From Mucilaginibacter sp. UR6-1 (lineage in GTDB: Bacteria > Bacteroidota > Bacteroidia > Sphingobacteriales > Sphingobacteriaceae), in contig NZ_JAJIWP010000002.1 of the NCBI RefSeq assembly GCF_020880975.1, positions 806,001 through 870,000 of the forward strand: a stretch of DNA of 64,000 bases. The letters are read 5' to 3'. The notes beneath the pieces were generated by a model that worked only from the letters and a program-made list of their open reading frames with translations, did not search any database and was not told the origin of the DNA. The translations under genes and the position numbers were made by a program. Shown here piece by piece: positions 8,829-17,697 of the stretch. Each line of letters opens with the position of its first letter. Positions within the stretch are counted from its first letter, which is position 1.

Positions 8829-9671
8829 CTATGAAAGCCCCTCCTCGTACCGCTTATATTCGCCCAGTATGTTAAAGTTGTGGGTATACTTTAATATTTG
8901 GCGCAGTGCGGTATCATATTGTTGTTGTGCTGTCCATTCCACATCCAGGTAAAAATTGTATTCGTTACGTTTACCCAGTACCGGCATGCTCTGTATCTTG
9001 CTCATGTTGATGTTGTTCTCAGCTAAAATGTTCAGCACTTTTGCCAGCGACCCAACCTCATTGCTTACCTGGAAACATAGCGATGCTTTGTTGGCCTCCA
9101 CCTTAACGGCATTATCATGCGTGGTGAGTATCAAAAAACGGGTAAAGTTCTTTTTGTTCGATTCGATGCGGCGCTCCAGTATCTCCAGGCCGTAAAGTTT
9201 AGCAGCCAGCGTATTGGCAATAGCAACGGTATCGGTAAGTTGTTCCTCGCGGATGCGTTTGGCGCAGGCGGCGGTATCATTACTTTCGACGATCTTGATC
9301 TGCGGGTAATCCTCAAAAAAATCAACGCATTGGCGAATTGCGATCGGGTGCGACATGGCCGTTTTAACATCCTCAAAAGCCACGCCCGGCAACGCCATCA
9401 GGTGCAGTTGTATAGGCAGGTAAACCTCGCCCACCACCGGGAAGTTGTAGTTTAGCAGCAGCGAGTAGTTAGGCAGCAGGCTGCCGGCAATGCTGTTCTC
9501 GATAGCCATCACTACGTAATCAGCTTCGCCGTTTTTCAGGGCTTCAAAAGTTTGTTTAAAAGAGTTGCATTCAATGGTTTGAATGTCCTCGCCAAAGTAC
9601 CTGAAGGCGGCCTCTTCGTGAAAGGAGGCGCGTATGCCCTGTATTGCAACCCGTGGTGTTCCGTTTATCAT
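8829..9671 (-). CDS. pheA: Prephenate dehydratase
   Basis: The 280-residue enzyme makes phenylpyruvate from prephenate for phenylalanine synthesis. The N-terminal catalytic domain (about 1-180) shows RVAIQGIRASFHEEAAFRYF, DYVVMAIENSIAGS, SHPIAIRQC and the Thr-containing KKNFTRFLIL. A C-terminal ACT domain (about 195-275; FQVSNEVGSLAKVLNILAE, NINMSKIQSMP) should bind Phe for feedback control. It is the first structural gene after the leader peptide and terminator, so it is probably controlled both by attenuation and allosterically. Confidence 0.96.
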   Translation of the reverse strand: MINGTPRVAIQGIRASFHEEAAFRYFGEDIQTIECNSFKQTFEALKNGEADYVVMAIENSIAGSLLPNYSLLLNYNFPVVGEVYLPIQLHLMALPGVAFEDVKTAMSHPIAIRQCVDFFEDYPQIKIVESNDTAACAKRIREEQLTDTVAIANTLAAKLYGLEILERRIESNKKNFTRFLILTTHDNAVKVEANKASLCFQVSNEVGSLAKVLNILAENNINMSKIQSMPVLGKRNEYNFYLDVEWTAQQQYDTALRQILKYTHNFNILGEYKRYEEGLS

Positions 9672-9686
9672 AACCCTGTTAAAGCA

Positions 9687-9717
9687 AAAAGTCCCGGCCT
9701 TGTGGGCCGGGACTTTT
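9687..9717 (-). terminator. Attenuator terminator before pheA
   Basis: On the minus strand a perfect 13-bp stem (9717-9705 pairing with 9699-9687, core AGTCCCGGCC) with a 5-base loop is followed by a U-rich tract. It lies 15 bases before the pheA start codon, so it ends transcription before the operon unless it is prevented from forming. Confidence 0.85.
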
Positions 9718-9759
9718 CAGTTTCTTCTGTATGTTAGTTATTGCATATCAGTCCCGGCT
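9705..9759 (-). promoter_or_regulatory. Antiterminator pairing for the phe operon
   Basis: The minus-strand segment at 9759-9750 (AGCCGGGACT) is complementary to the 5' arm of the terminator (within 9717-9705, AGTCCCGGC). Pairing of these two excludes the terminator stem. The segment starts one base after the leader peptide stop codon (9761-9763), so a ribosome that finishes the leader would mask it and allow termination. A ribosome stalled at Phe/Tyr codons would leave it free and allow readthrough. Confidence 0.75.
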
Positions 9760-9760
9760 C

Positions 9761-9814
9761 TTACCTGTTAAAGTAAAAGTAAAAACCGTAAAAATATGCG
9801 TTGTTAGTAATCAT
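9761..9814 (-). CDS. Phe/Tyr-rich leader peptide of the aromatic operon
   Basis: A 17-codon reading frame encodes MITNNAYFYGFYFYFNR and stop. Eight of the nine residues from 7 to 15 are Phe or Tyr (four each). Its stop codon is adjacent to the antiterminator segment, and the whole unit precedes pheA by about 90 bases. This is the organisation of a ribosome-mediated attenuation leader, as in pheL of enterobacteria, and would sense charged tRNA-Phe and perhaps tRNA-Tyr. No Shine-Dalgarno sequence is present, as is usual in Bacteroidota; the upstream bases are A-rich. Confidence 0.82.
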   Translation of the reverse strand: MITNNAYFYGFYFYFNR

Positions 9815-9831
9815 TGTTTTGTTTGATGCCG

Positions 9832-9863
9832 CTAATGTAAGCGTTTGAAATATTTGTTCCAAA
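9832..9863 (-). promoter_or_regulatory. Candidate promoter of the phe leader and operon
   Basis: On the minus strand TTTG (9863-9860) is followed after 20 bases by TACATTAG (9839-9832). This resembles the Bacteroidota housekeeping consensus TTTG, 19 bases, TAnnTTTG. Transcription would begin around 9825, shortly before the leader ATG at 9814. Confidence 0.5.
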
Positions 9864-9870
9864 TAAAATT

Positions 9871-10749
9871 TCAAAATGTTTTTAAAAAAGCATCTGTTGA
9901 TTTCTTATTTAATAGTGGCAAGTAGTCATACTTATATTCAACTTTTGCATTTTTGAGCTTCGAAGCCAATGTTAATGGTTGTATTACTAATGATGATAAT
10001 TTAATGCTGCGGCCATCTTTAAAGATAATCTCAGAACATAATCTTGCAGGGTGTCTTGAAAAAGGTATCTCTGATACAATAACTTTTTCAATATCTCTTT
10101 TATACAACTTGTTTTTTGTGGTAGCGGTATACAAGTAAAAGTGATCTTTACCTTTCGAAATAATTATCTTAATACCTTTAGAATATAAATAGTGGTTAAT
10201 ATCCCTATATAAAACTACCGCCGGAATTATACAGAATATTGCAAATATTGATGCGTAATTGTACATAATTACCAAGCCTGTCCATAAAAAGAACATAGTA
10301 AATAAACCGCCAAACAGAATCTTTAACCACCACAAATAAATATTAAATTCATAAGTGAAATCTCGGGTCGAAAAATGTTTTTTACTGTTGAAGCTAAAGT
10401 GTTTCCTGTTAAATAACTTTATAGGAAGAGTGTCTTGAAAGAAACTATGGACAGTTAAAGTTACCTCTTCAATGTCCGCCGTATAAAACTCATGTAGCTT
10501 TTCTTTACGGTTGATATAGTATAGTGCGAACTTATGGTTAAAATACAATCCGATCTTTAAATACTCGCCTGCTTCATTACATATAGTAACCGATGGCCCT
10601 GTAAGTTGAATGTCTGTTAAATGGCGTTCATCCTCCCACGGGAAAGCTTTGATAAGCGATATGGTTTCATCCAGGTCGCGAGCCTTTTCATCAGAAAATT
10701 CGCCGGTTTCGTAATTTTTGTGCTGTAGTTTTGAGATAAGTTTAGGCAT
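9871..10749 (-). CDS. Unrecognised membrane protein with two transmembrane segments
   Basis: The 292-residue protein has two adjacent hydrophobic segments (about residues 142-162 and 167-182; GGLFTMFFLWTGLVIMY and FAIFCIIPAVVLY). They are flanked by two mostly beta, cytosolic-looking regions. The second region resembles a PH-like or YcxB-like fold in pattern (IIISKGKDHFYLYT, FKDGRSIKLSS), but no family is certain. It stands alone upstream of the phe promoter on the same strand. Confidence 0.7.
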   Translation of the reverse strand: MPKLISKLQHKNYETGEFSDEKARDLDETISLIKAFPWEDERHLTDIQLTGPSVTICNEAGEYLKIGLYFNHKFALYYINRKEKLHEFYTADIEEVTLTVHSFFQDTLPIKLFNRKHFSFNSKKHFSTRDFTYEFNIYLWWLKILFGGLFTMFFLWTGLVIMYNYASIFAIFCIIPAVVLYRDINHYLYSKGIKIIISKGKDHFYLYTATTKNKLYKRDIEKVIVSEIPFSRHPARLCSEIIFKDGRSIKLSSLVIQPLTLASKLKNAKVEYKYDYLPLLNKKSTDAFLKTF

Positions 10750-10795
10750 AAATACCCCTGGATATGTAATTTAAAGGTATATATATATGATATGA

Positions 10796-11764
10796 TTATT
10801 CGTTTAGTATTTGGAGTGTTAAGCGATTAAGTTTAATGATACGCTCCTGTGGCTGGGAGCTATCTGCGGCAAAAATATTGTACTTTGCTGTTATAGTATT
10901 ATTGCTTACTACATAGTTAACAAAGGTAATTGTGCTACTTTCAGGAACATCTTCAAATATTTTTCTTTCCCACCTTATGTACATCGCGCCAATGTCAAGA
11001 AGTTCAATTTTTCTTTCGCCGAATTTAATGTAGTTGTTCATGTCAAAAGCAATACAATTAAACCAATTTGGAAACGATAATGCCCCACCATGGCTGGGCG
11101 GTGCTACCTCGGTGTAATCTTTCAGCTCGGCGTTATTATAAATCTTTAAGCGTATTCCGTTTTTAACATTTAGCCTCAGATATTCTATTAAGTAAGTGCC
11201 ATTATACCATTCCATAATGTTGCTAATGAAATAGTTTTGATTTTCAATTACCCTTAAATCAATTTTTGACTCGGTTAAATGGTTAAAATCAACAAGTGTA
11301 GCCGTCTCTTTCATATTAAAGTAATTGTCGCCTTGTTTTACAGGTATCTGAGTTTTGTAAAGCATTAAAAGCGATTTGCCATTTAGCTCAACAGCGCGCT
11401 GAATTCTGAAAGTATTAAGTGTTTTTATAGCGCCGTTTTCGAGTTTTAAAGTGTCCGGGTAGCCGGGGTATGTTTTTTGATATAAGAATTTGCCATTTTG
11501 ATATATACCATACCAATACTCATTGCCTTTAATACCACTTAAGTAAATGTACTTGGTTAGGGAAATGTCCCCATAAGAATAGTGCAGGTTAACTCCCTCA
11601 ACATCTTTTTTATTTATTCCATAATAAGCGGCAATACTGTCTGTAAGTTTTTGTTCGGATGTTAAGGGCGATGATGGTTCTTCGGGCTGCGGGTCGGTGT
11701 TTTTGCTTGAGCAGGCAGAGAATACAGTTAGCGCAATTAAAAGCGCAACAAAATGAAGTTTCAT
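10796..11764 (-). CDS. Unrecognised lipoprotein
   Basis: From ATG 11764 the 322-residue protein begins MKLHFVALLIALTVFSAC, a clear lipoprotein signal with lipobox VFSAC, followed by an Asp/Pro/Glu-rich spacer. A longer start at 11806 would bury the signal sequence and is rejected. The mature part is beta-rich with many Tyr and Trp residues and no motif I recognise. It is 46 bases upstream of the two-TM protein on the same strand and could be cotranscribed with it. Confidence 0.7.
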   Translation of the reverse strand: MKLHFVALLIALTVFSACSSKNTDPQPEEPSSPLTSEQKLTDSIAAYYGINKKDVEGVNLHYSYGDISLTKYIYLSGIKGNEYWYGIYQNGKFLYQKTYPGYPDTLKLENGAIKTLNTFRIQRAVELNGKSLLMLYKTQIPVKQGDNYFNMKETATLVDFNHLTESKIDLRVIENQNYFISNIMEWYNGTYLIEYLRLNVKNGIRLKIYNNAELKDYTEVAPPSHGGALSFPNWFNCIAFDMNNYIKFGERKIELLDIGAMYIRWERKIFEDVPESSTITFVNYVVSNNTITAKYNIFAADSSQPQERIIKLNRLTLQILNE

Positions 11765-11897
11765 TACAGGGTTTAGATTTGTTTTTTGCAGTCCAAAAAT
11801 AAACAAAATTGCGTTTTAGGCAATAAGTATTTTTCAGAGTAAACTAACTTAACTAAACCAAAAGCCACCCGCAACGTTATTCAATAAACACTACACC

Positions 11898-12080
11898 ATG
11901 AATAACGATCCAAAAGATATAAAACAAACTAACGACGATAGCGACCTGCACCGTGATGAGATAGGCGAAAACACCGGTACTGATACCCAACTCAACAAAA
12001 GCGTTAAAACTGATGCCATTGAGCAGGAGCAATCAGAAAGCTCAAACAAGGAACAAGGCCCGGCAGGTGAGAATTTGTAG
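11898..12080 (+). CDS. Small acidic hydrophilic protein
   Basis: A 60-residue frame rich in Asp, Glu, Asn, Gln and Lys, with no hydrophobic core, predicted to be disordered. It has a good A-rich upstream region and ATG, and its composition is like small stress-type proteins common in Sphingobacteriaceae. It could still be a chance frame; no function can be given. Confidence 0.5.
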   Translation: MNNDPKDIKQTNDDSDLHRDEIGENTGTDTQLNKSVKTDAIEQEQSESSNKEQGPAGENL

Positions 12081-12148
12081 CCGTTGTTTGAACCTGAATT
12101 TTTGGAATTTAGAAAATGTTACCGATTAGCTGTAAAAGTTTTGCTAAT

Positions 12149-12448
12149 GCTTCGACAGGCTCAGCATGACAACGTTGGCTTGTCACCTTGAGCTTGTCGA
12201 AGGGTGCGTGCGGGTCATAGTCCATTAATGCTTCGACAGGCTCAGCATGACAAGGTTGAAACAATAGTAAAATGATGTCTTGTCACCCTGAGCTGTCGAA
12301 GGGTGCGTGCGGGGCATAGTCCGTTAATGCTTCGACAGGCTCAGCATGACAGGATTGGGTAATTTATATAAGATGACTGTCACCCTGAGCTTGTCGAAGG
12401 GTACGTGGGGAGGCCTTACCACCATGCTTCGACAAGCTCAGCATGACA
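12149..12448. repeat. Alternating array of GCTTCGACAGGCTCAG-type repeats
   Basis: Four forward units (12149-12171, 12230-12252, 12329-12351, 12426-12448; GCTTCGACAGGCTCAGCATG core) alternate with three inverse units (12181-12205, 12281-12304, 12378-12402). Neighbouring forward and inverse units are reverse complements, so hairpins are possible throughout. The array fills the otherwise gene-free 12,081-12,478 gap. It resembles REP-like intergenic repeats seen widely in Bacteroidota. Confidence 0.92.
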
Positions 12449-12478
12449 GCCCTATACTTTTCAGGCTTTAAATCTTAA

Positions 12479-13537
12479 CTATCCTGCTAAATAATAATCC
12501 AACGCTTCAAAAAGTTCCTCTTTGGTGCAAACGTTATCAATATTGAATTGGCCGATGGCTGATAGCAGGGTGCAGTTCACTTTGCCGTCCATGTTCTTTT
12601 TGTCTTTCAGCATAATGCTGTAAAGTTCTTCGTAAATATCCCGGCTAAAGCTAAATCTTGGGTATAGTTTGTTGAATGTGGAGGTGATCTCATTCAGATC
12701 CTCGGCTTTCAGACCTGTTTTTTTATGGGCCAGATAGCTTTCGCAGATCATGCCTATGGCAATGGCTTCGCCGTGGGTAAGTGAGTCGGGTTTATCGTTC
12801 AATGCCCAGGTTTCAACGGCATGGCCAATGGTATGGCCAAAGTTCAGGCTCTTGCGAATGTTCTTTTCGGTCGGATCCTCAATAACCACCTCATTCTTCA
12901 ACACTACCGAGCGGTGTACCAGCGCGGTTGATGGCTTGGTGAGGTCGCTTTGTTTAAGTTCGTTCCAATAATCAGCATCCAGTATCAGGCCATGTTTCAG
13001 CATTTCGGCCAGGCCCGATAGTATTTGTCGTGGCGGCAAGGTTTCCAAAAAATCGGTATCAATAAAAACCGCCTTTGGCTGGGTGAATGTACCGATAATG
13101 TTTTTAATGCCATCTACATCAATGCCCGTTTTGCCACCAACCGACGCGTCAACCTGCGAAAGCAGGGTAGTAGGCATGTGCACAAAATCTATCCCCCGTT
13201 TATAAGTTGATGCCGCGAAACCGCCCATATCAGTAATCACGCCGCCGCCCAGGTTTACCAGCAGGCTTTTGCGGTCGGCCTCAAAATCAATCAGCATTTT
13301 CCACACACCAATGCAAAAGTCAATGTTCTTGCTTTCCTCGCCGGCGCTGATCTCTATCAGGTCGTAATTACCCAGTTTGTTAAGCTTGTCGGTTAGTTTT
13401 GGCAGGCAGTGTACGCTGGTATGTTCGTCGGTTAAAACAAAAAACTTGCTGTATTTGCCACGCTCAATAAACGCTATAAGCTCATCAATACTGTTCTCAA
13501 AAAAAATCGGGTAATTATCGCTCTGTATGGTTTGCAT
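12479..13537 (-). CDS. aroB: 3-dehydroquinate synthase
   Basis: The 352-residue enzyme forms 3-dehydroquinate from DAHP, the second shikimate step, using NAD and a divalent metal. Signatures are NLGGGVITDMGGFAASTYKR (about 95-114), HMPTTLLSQVDASVGGKTGID, the metal His region SLNFGHTIGHAVE and LKDKKN near the C-terminus. It is separated from the phe operon but immediately follows the S4 protein gene (3 bases) on the same strand. Confidence 0.96.
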   Translation of the reverse strand: MQTIQSDNYPIFFENSIDELIAFIERGKYSKFFVLTDEHTSVHCLPKLTDKLNKLGNYDLIEISAGEESKNIDFCIGVWKMLIDFEADRKSLLVNLGGGVITDMGGFAASTYKRGIDFVHMPTTLLSQVDASVGGKTGIDVDGIKNIIGTFTQPKAVFIDTDFLETLPPRQILSGLAEMLKHGLILDADYWNELKQSDLTKPSTALVHRSVVLKNEVVIEDPTEKNIRKSLNFGHTIGHAVETWALNDKPDSLTHGEAIAIGMICESYLAHKKTGLKAEDLNEITSTFNKLYPRFSFSRDIYEELYSIMLKDKKNMDGKVNCTLLSAIGQFNIDNVCTKEELFEALDYYLAG

Positions 13538-13540
13538 AAT

Positions 13541-13747
13541 TTAAATGATCCTGATGGTTTGCTTTCTGAACTCAACAACGTCGCCCTTTTTTACTTTAAG
13601 GCGTTTGCGGTAATCAACTTGGCCGTTATATTTTACTTCGCCCTCGGTAACAACAATTTGCGCTTCGCCGCCGGTTTGTACCAGGTTAGTGGCTTTAAGT
13701 AGCTGAATAAGTGGGATATACTCGCCCTGTAGTTCAAAATCGATCAT
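13541..13747 (-). CDS. S4-domain RNA-binding protein (YbcJ-like)
   Basis: This 68-residue protein consists of a single S4 fold (LIQLLKATNLVQTGGEAQIV, GEVKYNGQVDYRKRLKVKKG). Such small S4 proteins bind structured RNA, probably ribosomal, in the cytoplasm. It lies 3 bases upstream of aroB and should be cotranscribed with it. Its start faces the divergent proline dehydrogenase gene across 72 bases. Confidence 0.9.
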   Translation of the reverse strand: MIDFELQGEYIPLIQLLKATNLVQTGGEAQIVVTEGEVKYNGQVDYRKRLKVKKGDVVEFRKQTIRII

Positions 13748-13819
13748 GTGTGCGGCAAAATTAAACTATTGCACCATAAATGAACGATTTAATTAAGCAT
13801 TTTATATTTTTGCACTTAT

Positions 13820-15025
13820 ATGACCTCGTACTCTACAAACGGCAGTATTAAACCCGCCGAAGGCTTATCTTTTGATAATACTGAAGTGGCTTTCAGGCAT
13901 TCAACCAATGCTGAGCTAAAACGTGCTTACTGGCTGTTTCGCATTATCAATGTGAATTTTTTGGTTAAGATAGGTCCGCCTATCACCAATTTTGCCGTTA
14001 ATATAGGCTTGCCCATAAAGGGGCTTATTAAAGCCACCATATTTAAGCAGTTTTGCGGTGGCGAAACCATTGCCGAGTGCGATGCCACCATTAAAAACCT
14101 GCACGATGGCGGGGTAGGTACCATCCTTGATTATTCGGTTGAGGGAGAGGATGAAGAAGCTGTTTTTGATGAAACCCGCGACGAGATCATCCGCACCATA
14201 AAACGCGCTACCGGCGATCCGGCTATTCCGATCACCGTGTTCAAGGTAACCGGCGTTGGTCGTTTTTCATTGCTGGAAAAGCTGGATGCTGGCGTTACAC
14301 TAACTGCCGATGAGCAGGCCGAGTGGGCTAAAGTACAGCAGCGCGTGCTTGATATTTGCCAAAAGGCCTATGATGCACAGGTGCCGGTAATGATTGATGC
14401 GGAAGAAAGCTGGATACAGCTAACCATTGATGCCCTGGCTATGGACATGATGTGCCGCTTTAACCGCGAAAAAATAATTGTTTACAATACTTACCAGCTT
14501 TACCGTCATGATAAGCTTGCATCCATCAAAGCTGATCATGCCATAGCGGTAAAAGAAGGCTTTGTTTTAGGTGCCAAAATAGTACGTGGTGCTTATATGG
14601 AAAAAGAGCGTAAGCGTGCCGCGGAGATGGGCTATCAATCGCCCATACAGCCTGATAAGCAATCGGCTGACAGGGATTATGACGAGGCTGTACGCTACGC
14701 TGTACAAAATATTGATACCCTGGCTGTAGTTGCCGGTACACATAACGAGAACAGTTGCCGGCTGCTGGCCGAGTTGATGGATCAGCATGGTATTGAGCAC
14801 AAGCATTCGCATGTTTACTTTTCACAACTGTTGGGCATGAGTGATAACCTGAGCTTTAATTTGGCAAATGCTGGATATAATGTGGTAAAATATGTACCTT
14901 ACGGGCCAATAAAGGCAGTTTTGCCATATCTCTTCCGTCGTGCGCAGGAGAATACTGCCATTGCCGGACAAATGGGGCGCGAGTTAAGCCTCATTGTGAA
15001 AGAAAAAAAACGCAGGGGTATCTGA
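13820..15025 (+). CDS. Proline dehydrogenase family protein
   Basis: The 401-residue flavoprotein oxidises proline to pyrroline-5-carboxylate. It is a stand-alone TIM barrel, not a PutA fusion. Typical segments are VPVMIDAEESWIQ (about 193-205), FVLGAKIVRGAYMEKER (about 248-264), AGTHNE and the C-terminal YVPYGPIKAVLPYLFRRAQE with the substrate-binding RR pair. Length is normal for the Bacteroidota form. Confidence 0.93.
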   Translation: MTSYSTNGSIKPAEGLSFDNTEVAFRHSTNAELKRAYWLFRIINVNFLVKIGPPITNFAVNIGLPIKGLIKATIFKQFCGGETIAECDATIKNLHDGGVGTILDYSVEGEDEEAVFDETRDEIIRTIKRATGDPAIPITVFKVTGVGRFSLLEKLDAGVTLTADEQAEWAKVQQRVLDICQKAYDAQVPVMIDAEESWIQLTIDALAMDMMCRFNREKIIVYNTYQLYRHDKLASIKADHAIAVKEGFVLGAKIVRGAYMEKERKRAAEMGYQSPIQPDKQSADRDYDEAVRYAVQNIDTLAVVAGTHNENSCRLLAELMDQHGIEHKHSHVYFSQLLGMSDNLSFNLANAGYNVVKYVPYGPIKAVLPYLFRRAQENTAIAGQMGRELSLIVKEKKRRGI

Positions 15026-15148
15026 GACAGACCGTCTGGAATTAAGCAGCGTTTGCCTGCACATCTACCATTTATCTTTTAACTTGAAAAGCAGATCTGT
15101 TTTCGTTCTGATAAGGGGTGGTATGTCATATAATTCCCCCAAATAAAT

Positions 15149-15712
15149 ATGTCGAAACGTTTTAAATTAGTTGAGTACGAGGATGCCGGTCCGGAAGTGA
15201 AGTTGATATACGAGGAAACCATGAAAGAGATGGGGATCCCGTTCGTTTTAAACTGGTTTAAATGCCAGGGTAACAATGCCACCGTGTTACGTGGTAACTG
15301 GGAGAAGTTACGTAACACCATGTTGCGCGGCTCGGTACCATTTGTGCTTAAACAACTTATTATTTATAATATATCAAACCTAAAAGGTTGCGACTATTGT
15401 GCGCAAACGCATGGCGTTATTGCCGATAGCCTGGGTAAAGCGCTTACCGGTAAGGATGATCTGAAGCTTACCGATAACCTGGAGTGCACCTACATCCCGG
15501 CATCATACCGTAAAGCCATTGAGGTAATTACCCGTTGTGCTTTAGCGCCACGCAATACTACCGATGATGATTTTGAGGAGCTGCGTGACGAAGGCTTTAG
15601 CCTGGAAGAGGTGCAGGAACTGATGGCACTGGCCGACCTGACCAACATGGTAAACACCATAGCAGATATATCGGGCATACATATTGATAACGAATTGATG
15701 GAACCTAAGTAA
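15149..15712 (+). CDS. Carboxymuconolactone decarboxylase / AhpD-like protein
   Basis: The 187-residue all-helical protein contains CDYCAQTHG (about residues 76-84), the CxxC and downstream His of AhpD-like thiol peroxidases, in the position expected for the family. A redox role, reducing peroxides or acting with a thiol partner, is likely. Its stop codon is 1 base before the histidine kinase start, so the two should be translated from one transcript. Confidence 0.9.
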   Translation: MSKRFKLVEYEDAGPEVKLIYEETMKEMGIPFVLNWFKCQGNNATVLRGNWEKLRNTMLRGSVPFVLKQLIIYNISNLKGCDYCAQTHGVIADSLGKALTGKDDLKLTDNLECTYIPASYRKAIEVITRCALAPRNTTDDDFEELRDEGFSLEEVQELMALADLTNMVNTIADISGIHIDNELMEPK

Positions 15713-15713
15713 T

Positions 15714-17009
15714 ATGGATTCCACAGCAGGGATACTTCAAAATTCACAACGATTGCGCTACGAGGCGCTGTCAAACTTTGCTACCGACCTGAATAAGGCT
15801 ACCTCGTTTAAAGATATAGGTACGGCACTTACGGCACATGCAAAATATATTATTGATACCTATATTTTAAGAATTTGCCATAGCCATAAAGAAGATGTGC
15901 TATGTTTTGAGGTATTACGCGGCGAGTGTAAGATCATTAAGCCTAAAAATAACAATATACGTAAGTTTGAGGTAGATGTATTAGCCAATGGTCTGCCTGT
16001 AAGCTATTCAGGTGATGAGTTAGCGTTGTTACCGCTGGCTAAAACTATTTTTGCCAATAGTAAAGTGCGTTATGTACGCTCGATCCCGGTGCTTTACTTT
16101 GAAGATCAATCAGTAGTAATTACCGCGGCAGCAAAATCACCGGTAATACATGTTGACCTTGATTTTAAATTTTTACGCAGTATTGCCGACCTGGCCGCTA
16201 ATAAGCTGCTGCAATTAGAGCTGTTACAGGAGATAGAACAAAACAACCGTGAGCTAAAAAAGAAAAATCAGCAGATCACCAAACTGAACCGTACGCTGGA
16301 GCAAACCGTAGCCGTGCGAACCGCCGAAGTAACGGCTGCAAACCAGGAATTGCTCACACTTTTTTACCGTACCTCTCATGATTTTAGGGCACCTCTGGCT
16401 AATATTATGGGTTTGGCCAACCTTGCTAAACTGGTTACAGATGATGAGGACGCGCTCGACCTGTTTGCTAAATGCGAGCAGGTTGTTAAGCGCCTTGATG
16501 GAATGCTGTCAAAACTCAACGTATTAAGTAACTATTCGTACGAGAGTTTGGTAGGGGAGGTTAACTTTAATCAGTTGCTCACCACCCTTAAAGCAAAATA
16601 TCAGGATAAATTGACAAGTATAGGCGGCAGGATGGTGTTTGATGTAAACCTTACTGAAAAGCATACGGCAAACGCGCATAGTTACATCAATATAATTGAT
16701 AACCTGATCGAAAACTCGATAACCTTTCATAAAGGTAATCTGTTAATACAGGTTTACATTTTTAGTTTTAAAGGCAACCTGGTAATCAAATTCAGTGATA
16801 ACGGGCAGGGAATATCGCCGCGTATCATCAATAAAATATATGACATGTATTACCGGGGCCACTCCGAATCAACCGGTAGTGGCCTTGGCCTGTACGTAGT
16901 GCGCAGGTTGGTAAAATCATTAGGCGGCGAAATTTACGTGCAAAGCAAACTCAAGCAGTATACCTACTTTATCATCAAAGTGCCTTTTCACCAGCAGCAG
17001 TTAGTATAA
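15714..17009 (+). CDS. Cytosolic sensor histidine kinase
   Basis: The 431-residue protein has no transmembrane segment. Residues about 10-165 are GAF-like. A coiled coil (about 165-212) leads to a HisKA domain with the phospho-acceptor in YRTSHDFRAPLANIMGL (about 217-233), then a HATPase with IDNLIENS (N box), FSDNGQGIS (G1) and GSGLGLYVVRRLV (G2). No response regulator is adjacent. Tight coupling to the AhpD-like gene suggests it responds to a redox or metabolite signal. The last 9 bases overlap the convergent HAD gene. Confidence 0.92.
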   Translation: MDSTAGILQNSQRLRYEALSNFATDLNKATSFKDIGTALTAHAKYIIDTYILRICHSHKEDVLCFEVLRGECKIIKPKNNNIRKFEVDVLANGLPVSYSGDELALLPLAKTIFANSKVRYVRSIPVLYFEDQSVVITAAAKSPVIHVDLDFKFLRSIADLAANKLLQLELLQEIEQNNRELKKKNQQITKLNRTLEQTVAVRTAEVTAANQELLTLFYRTSHDFRAPLANIMGLANLAKLVTDDEDALDLFAKCEQVVKRLDGMLSKLNVLSNYSYESLVGEVNFNQLLTTLKAKYQDKLTSIGGRMVFDVNLTEKHTANAHSYINIIDNLIENSITFHKGNLLIQVYIFSFKGNLVIKFSDNGQGISPRIINKIYDMYYRGHSESTGSGLGLYVVRRLVKSLGGEIYVQSKLKQYTYFIIKVPFHQQQLV

Positions 17010-17633
17010 ACCGTTGCGCTTAAAATAATCTTGTAAGGTATCGGGCGCCGTCATTAAAAAGATATTGATGCCTAACTTATTCGCCGCTTCAAGGTGTTGC
17101 GGGCTGTCATCTATAAAAAGTGTTTCTTCCGCTTTCAGGCCGTTCTCTTGCAATACCTGCTCAAAAATGCCTGGTTCCGGCTTTCGTTTACCGGTAAGAT
17201 GCGAGTAATAAGTTTTCTCGAACAGGTGATCATTACCTATAAAACCGAATTCCTTTTCCAGATAGTTCATAATGAATTCGTAATGAATAGCGTTAATGTT
17301 GCTAAGTAAAAAGGTACGGTATTTATCTTTTAGTTGGAGTAATAAATCATGTGTTCCTTCGGCAACACCTATCAGCATACCGTTCCAGGCCTTATCAATT
17401 TGCGCGTCGGTAAGCTTATTGTCGCCGGTAATTTCACGTATGCGATTACGGAATTGTGCGGCGGTGATCTCACCGCGGTCAAATGCGTCAAAAATAGCAT
17501 CCTGCTTTAAATGACCAAAGAAATCGCCCGAGTTGCTGATACCCAGCTCACTCCAAGCCTGTTGCGCTTTTTCAAAGCTGATGTTGAAAATAACGTTGCC
17601 ATAATCAAAGATTATATTTTTAATATTTTTCAT
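17001..17633 (-). CDS. HAD family hydrolase (haloacid dehalogenase/epoxide hydrolase-type)
   Basis: The 210-residue protein has motif I as FDYGNVIFN (residues about 9-17), motif II LLSNIN, Lys in GKRKPEP and motif IV FIDDSPQHLEAANKLG. The DYGNV variant belongs to the YihX/epoxide-hydrolase N-terminal-like branch, which dephosphorylates sugar phosphates and similar compounds. It is the last backbone gene before the tRNA where foreign DNA begins. Confidence 0.87.
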   Translation of the reverse strand: MKNIKNIIFDYGNVIFNISFEKAQQAWSELGISNSGDFFGHLKQDAIFDAFDRGEITAAQFRNRIREITGDNKLTDAQIDKAWNGMLIGVAEGTHDLLLQLKDKYRTFLLSNINAIHYEFIMNYLEKEFGFIGNDHLFEKTYYSHLTGKRKPEPGIFEQVLQENGLKAEETLFIDDSPQHLEAANKLGINIFLMTAPDTLQDYFKRNGLY

Positions 17634-17697
17634 AATTTGCTTTACTAATTCAGTACAAATATGTAATATTGCGCCTCGAAAATCAACAAAATTTTCA

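Noticed and set aside
12149..12448. CRISPR array
   Set aside because: Units alternate in orientation, linkers are similar to each other rather than unique, and no cas gene is present; it is a REP-like array.
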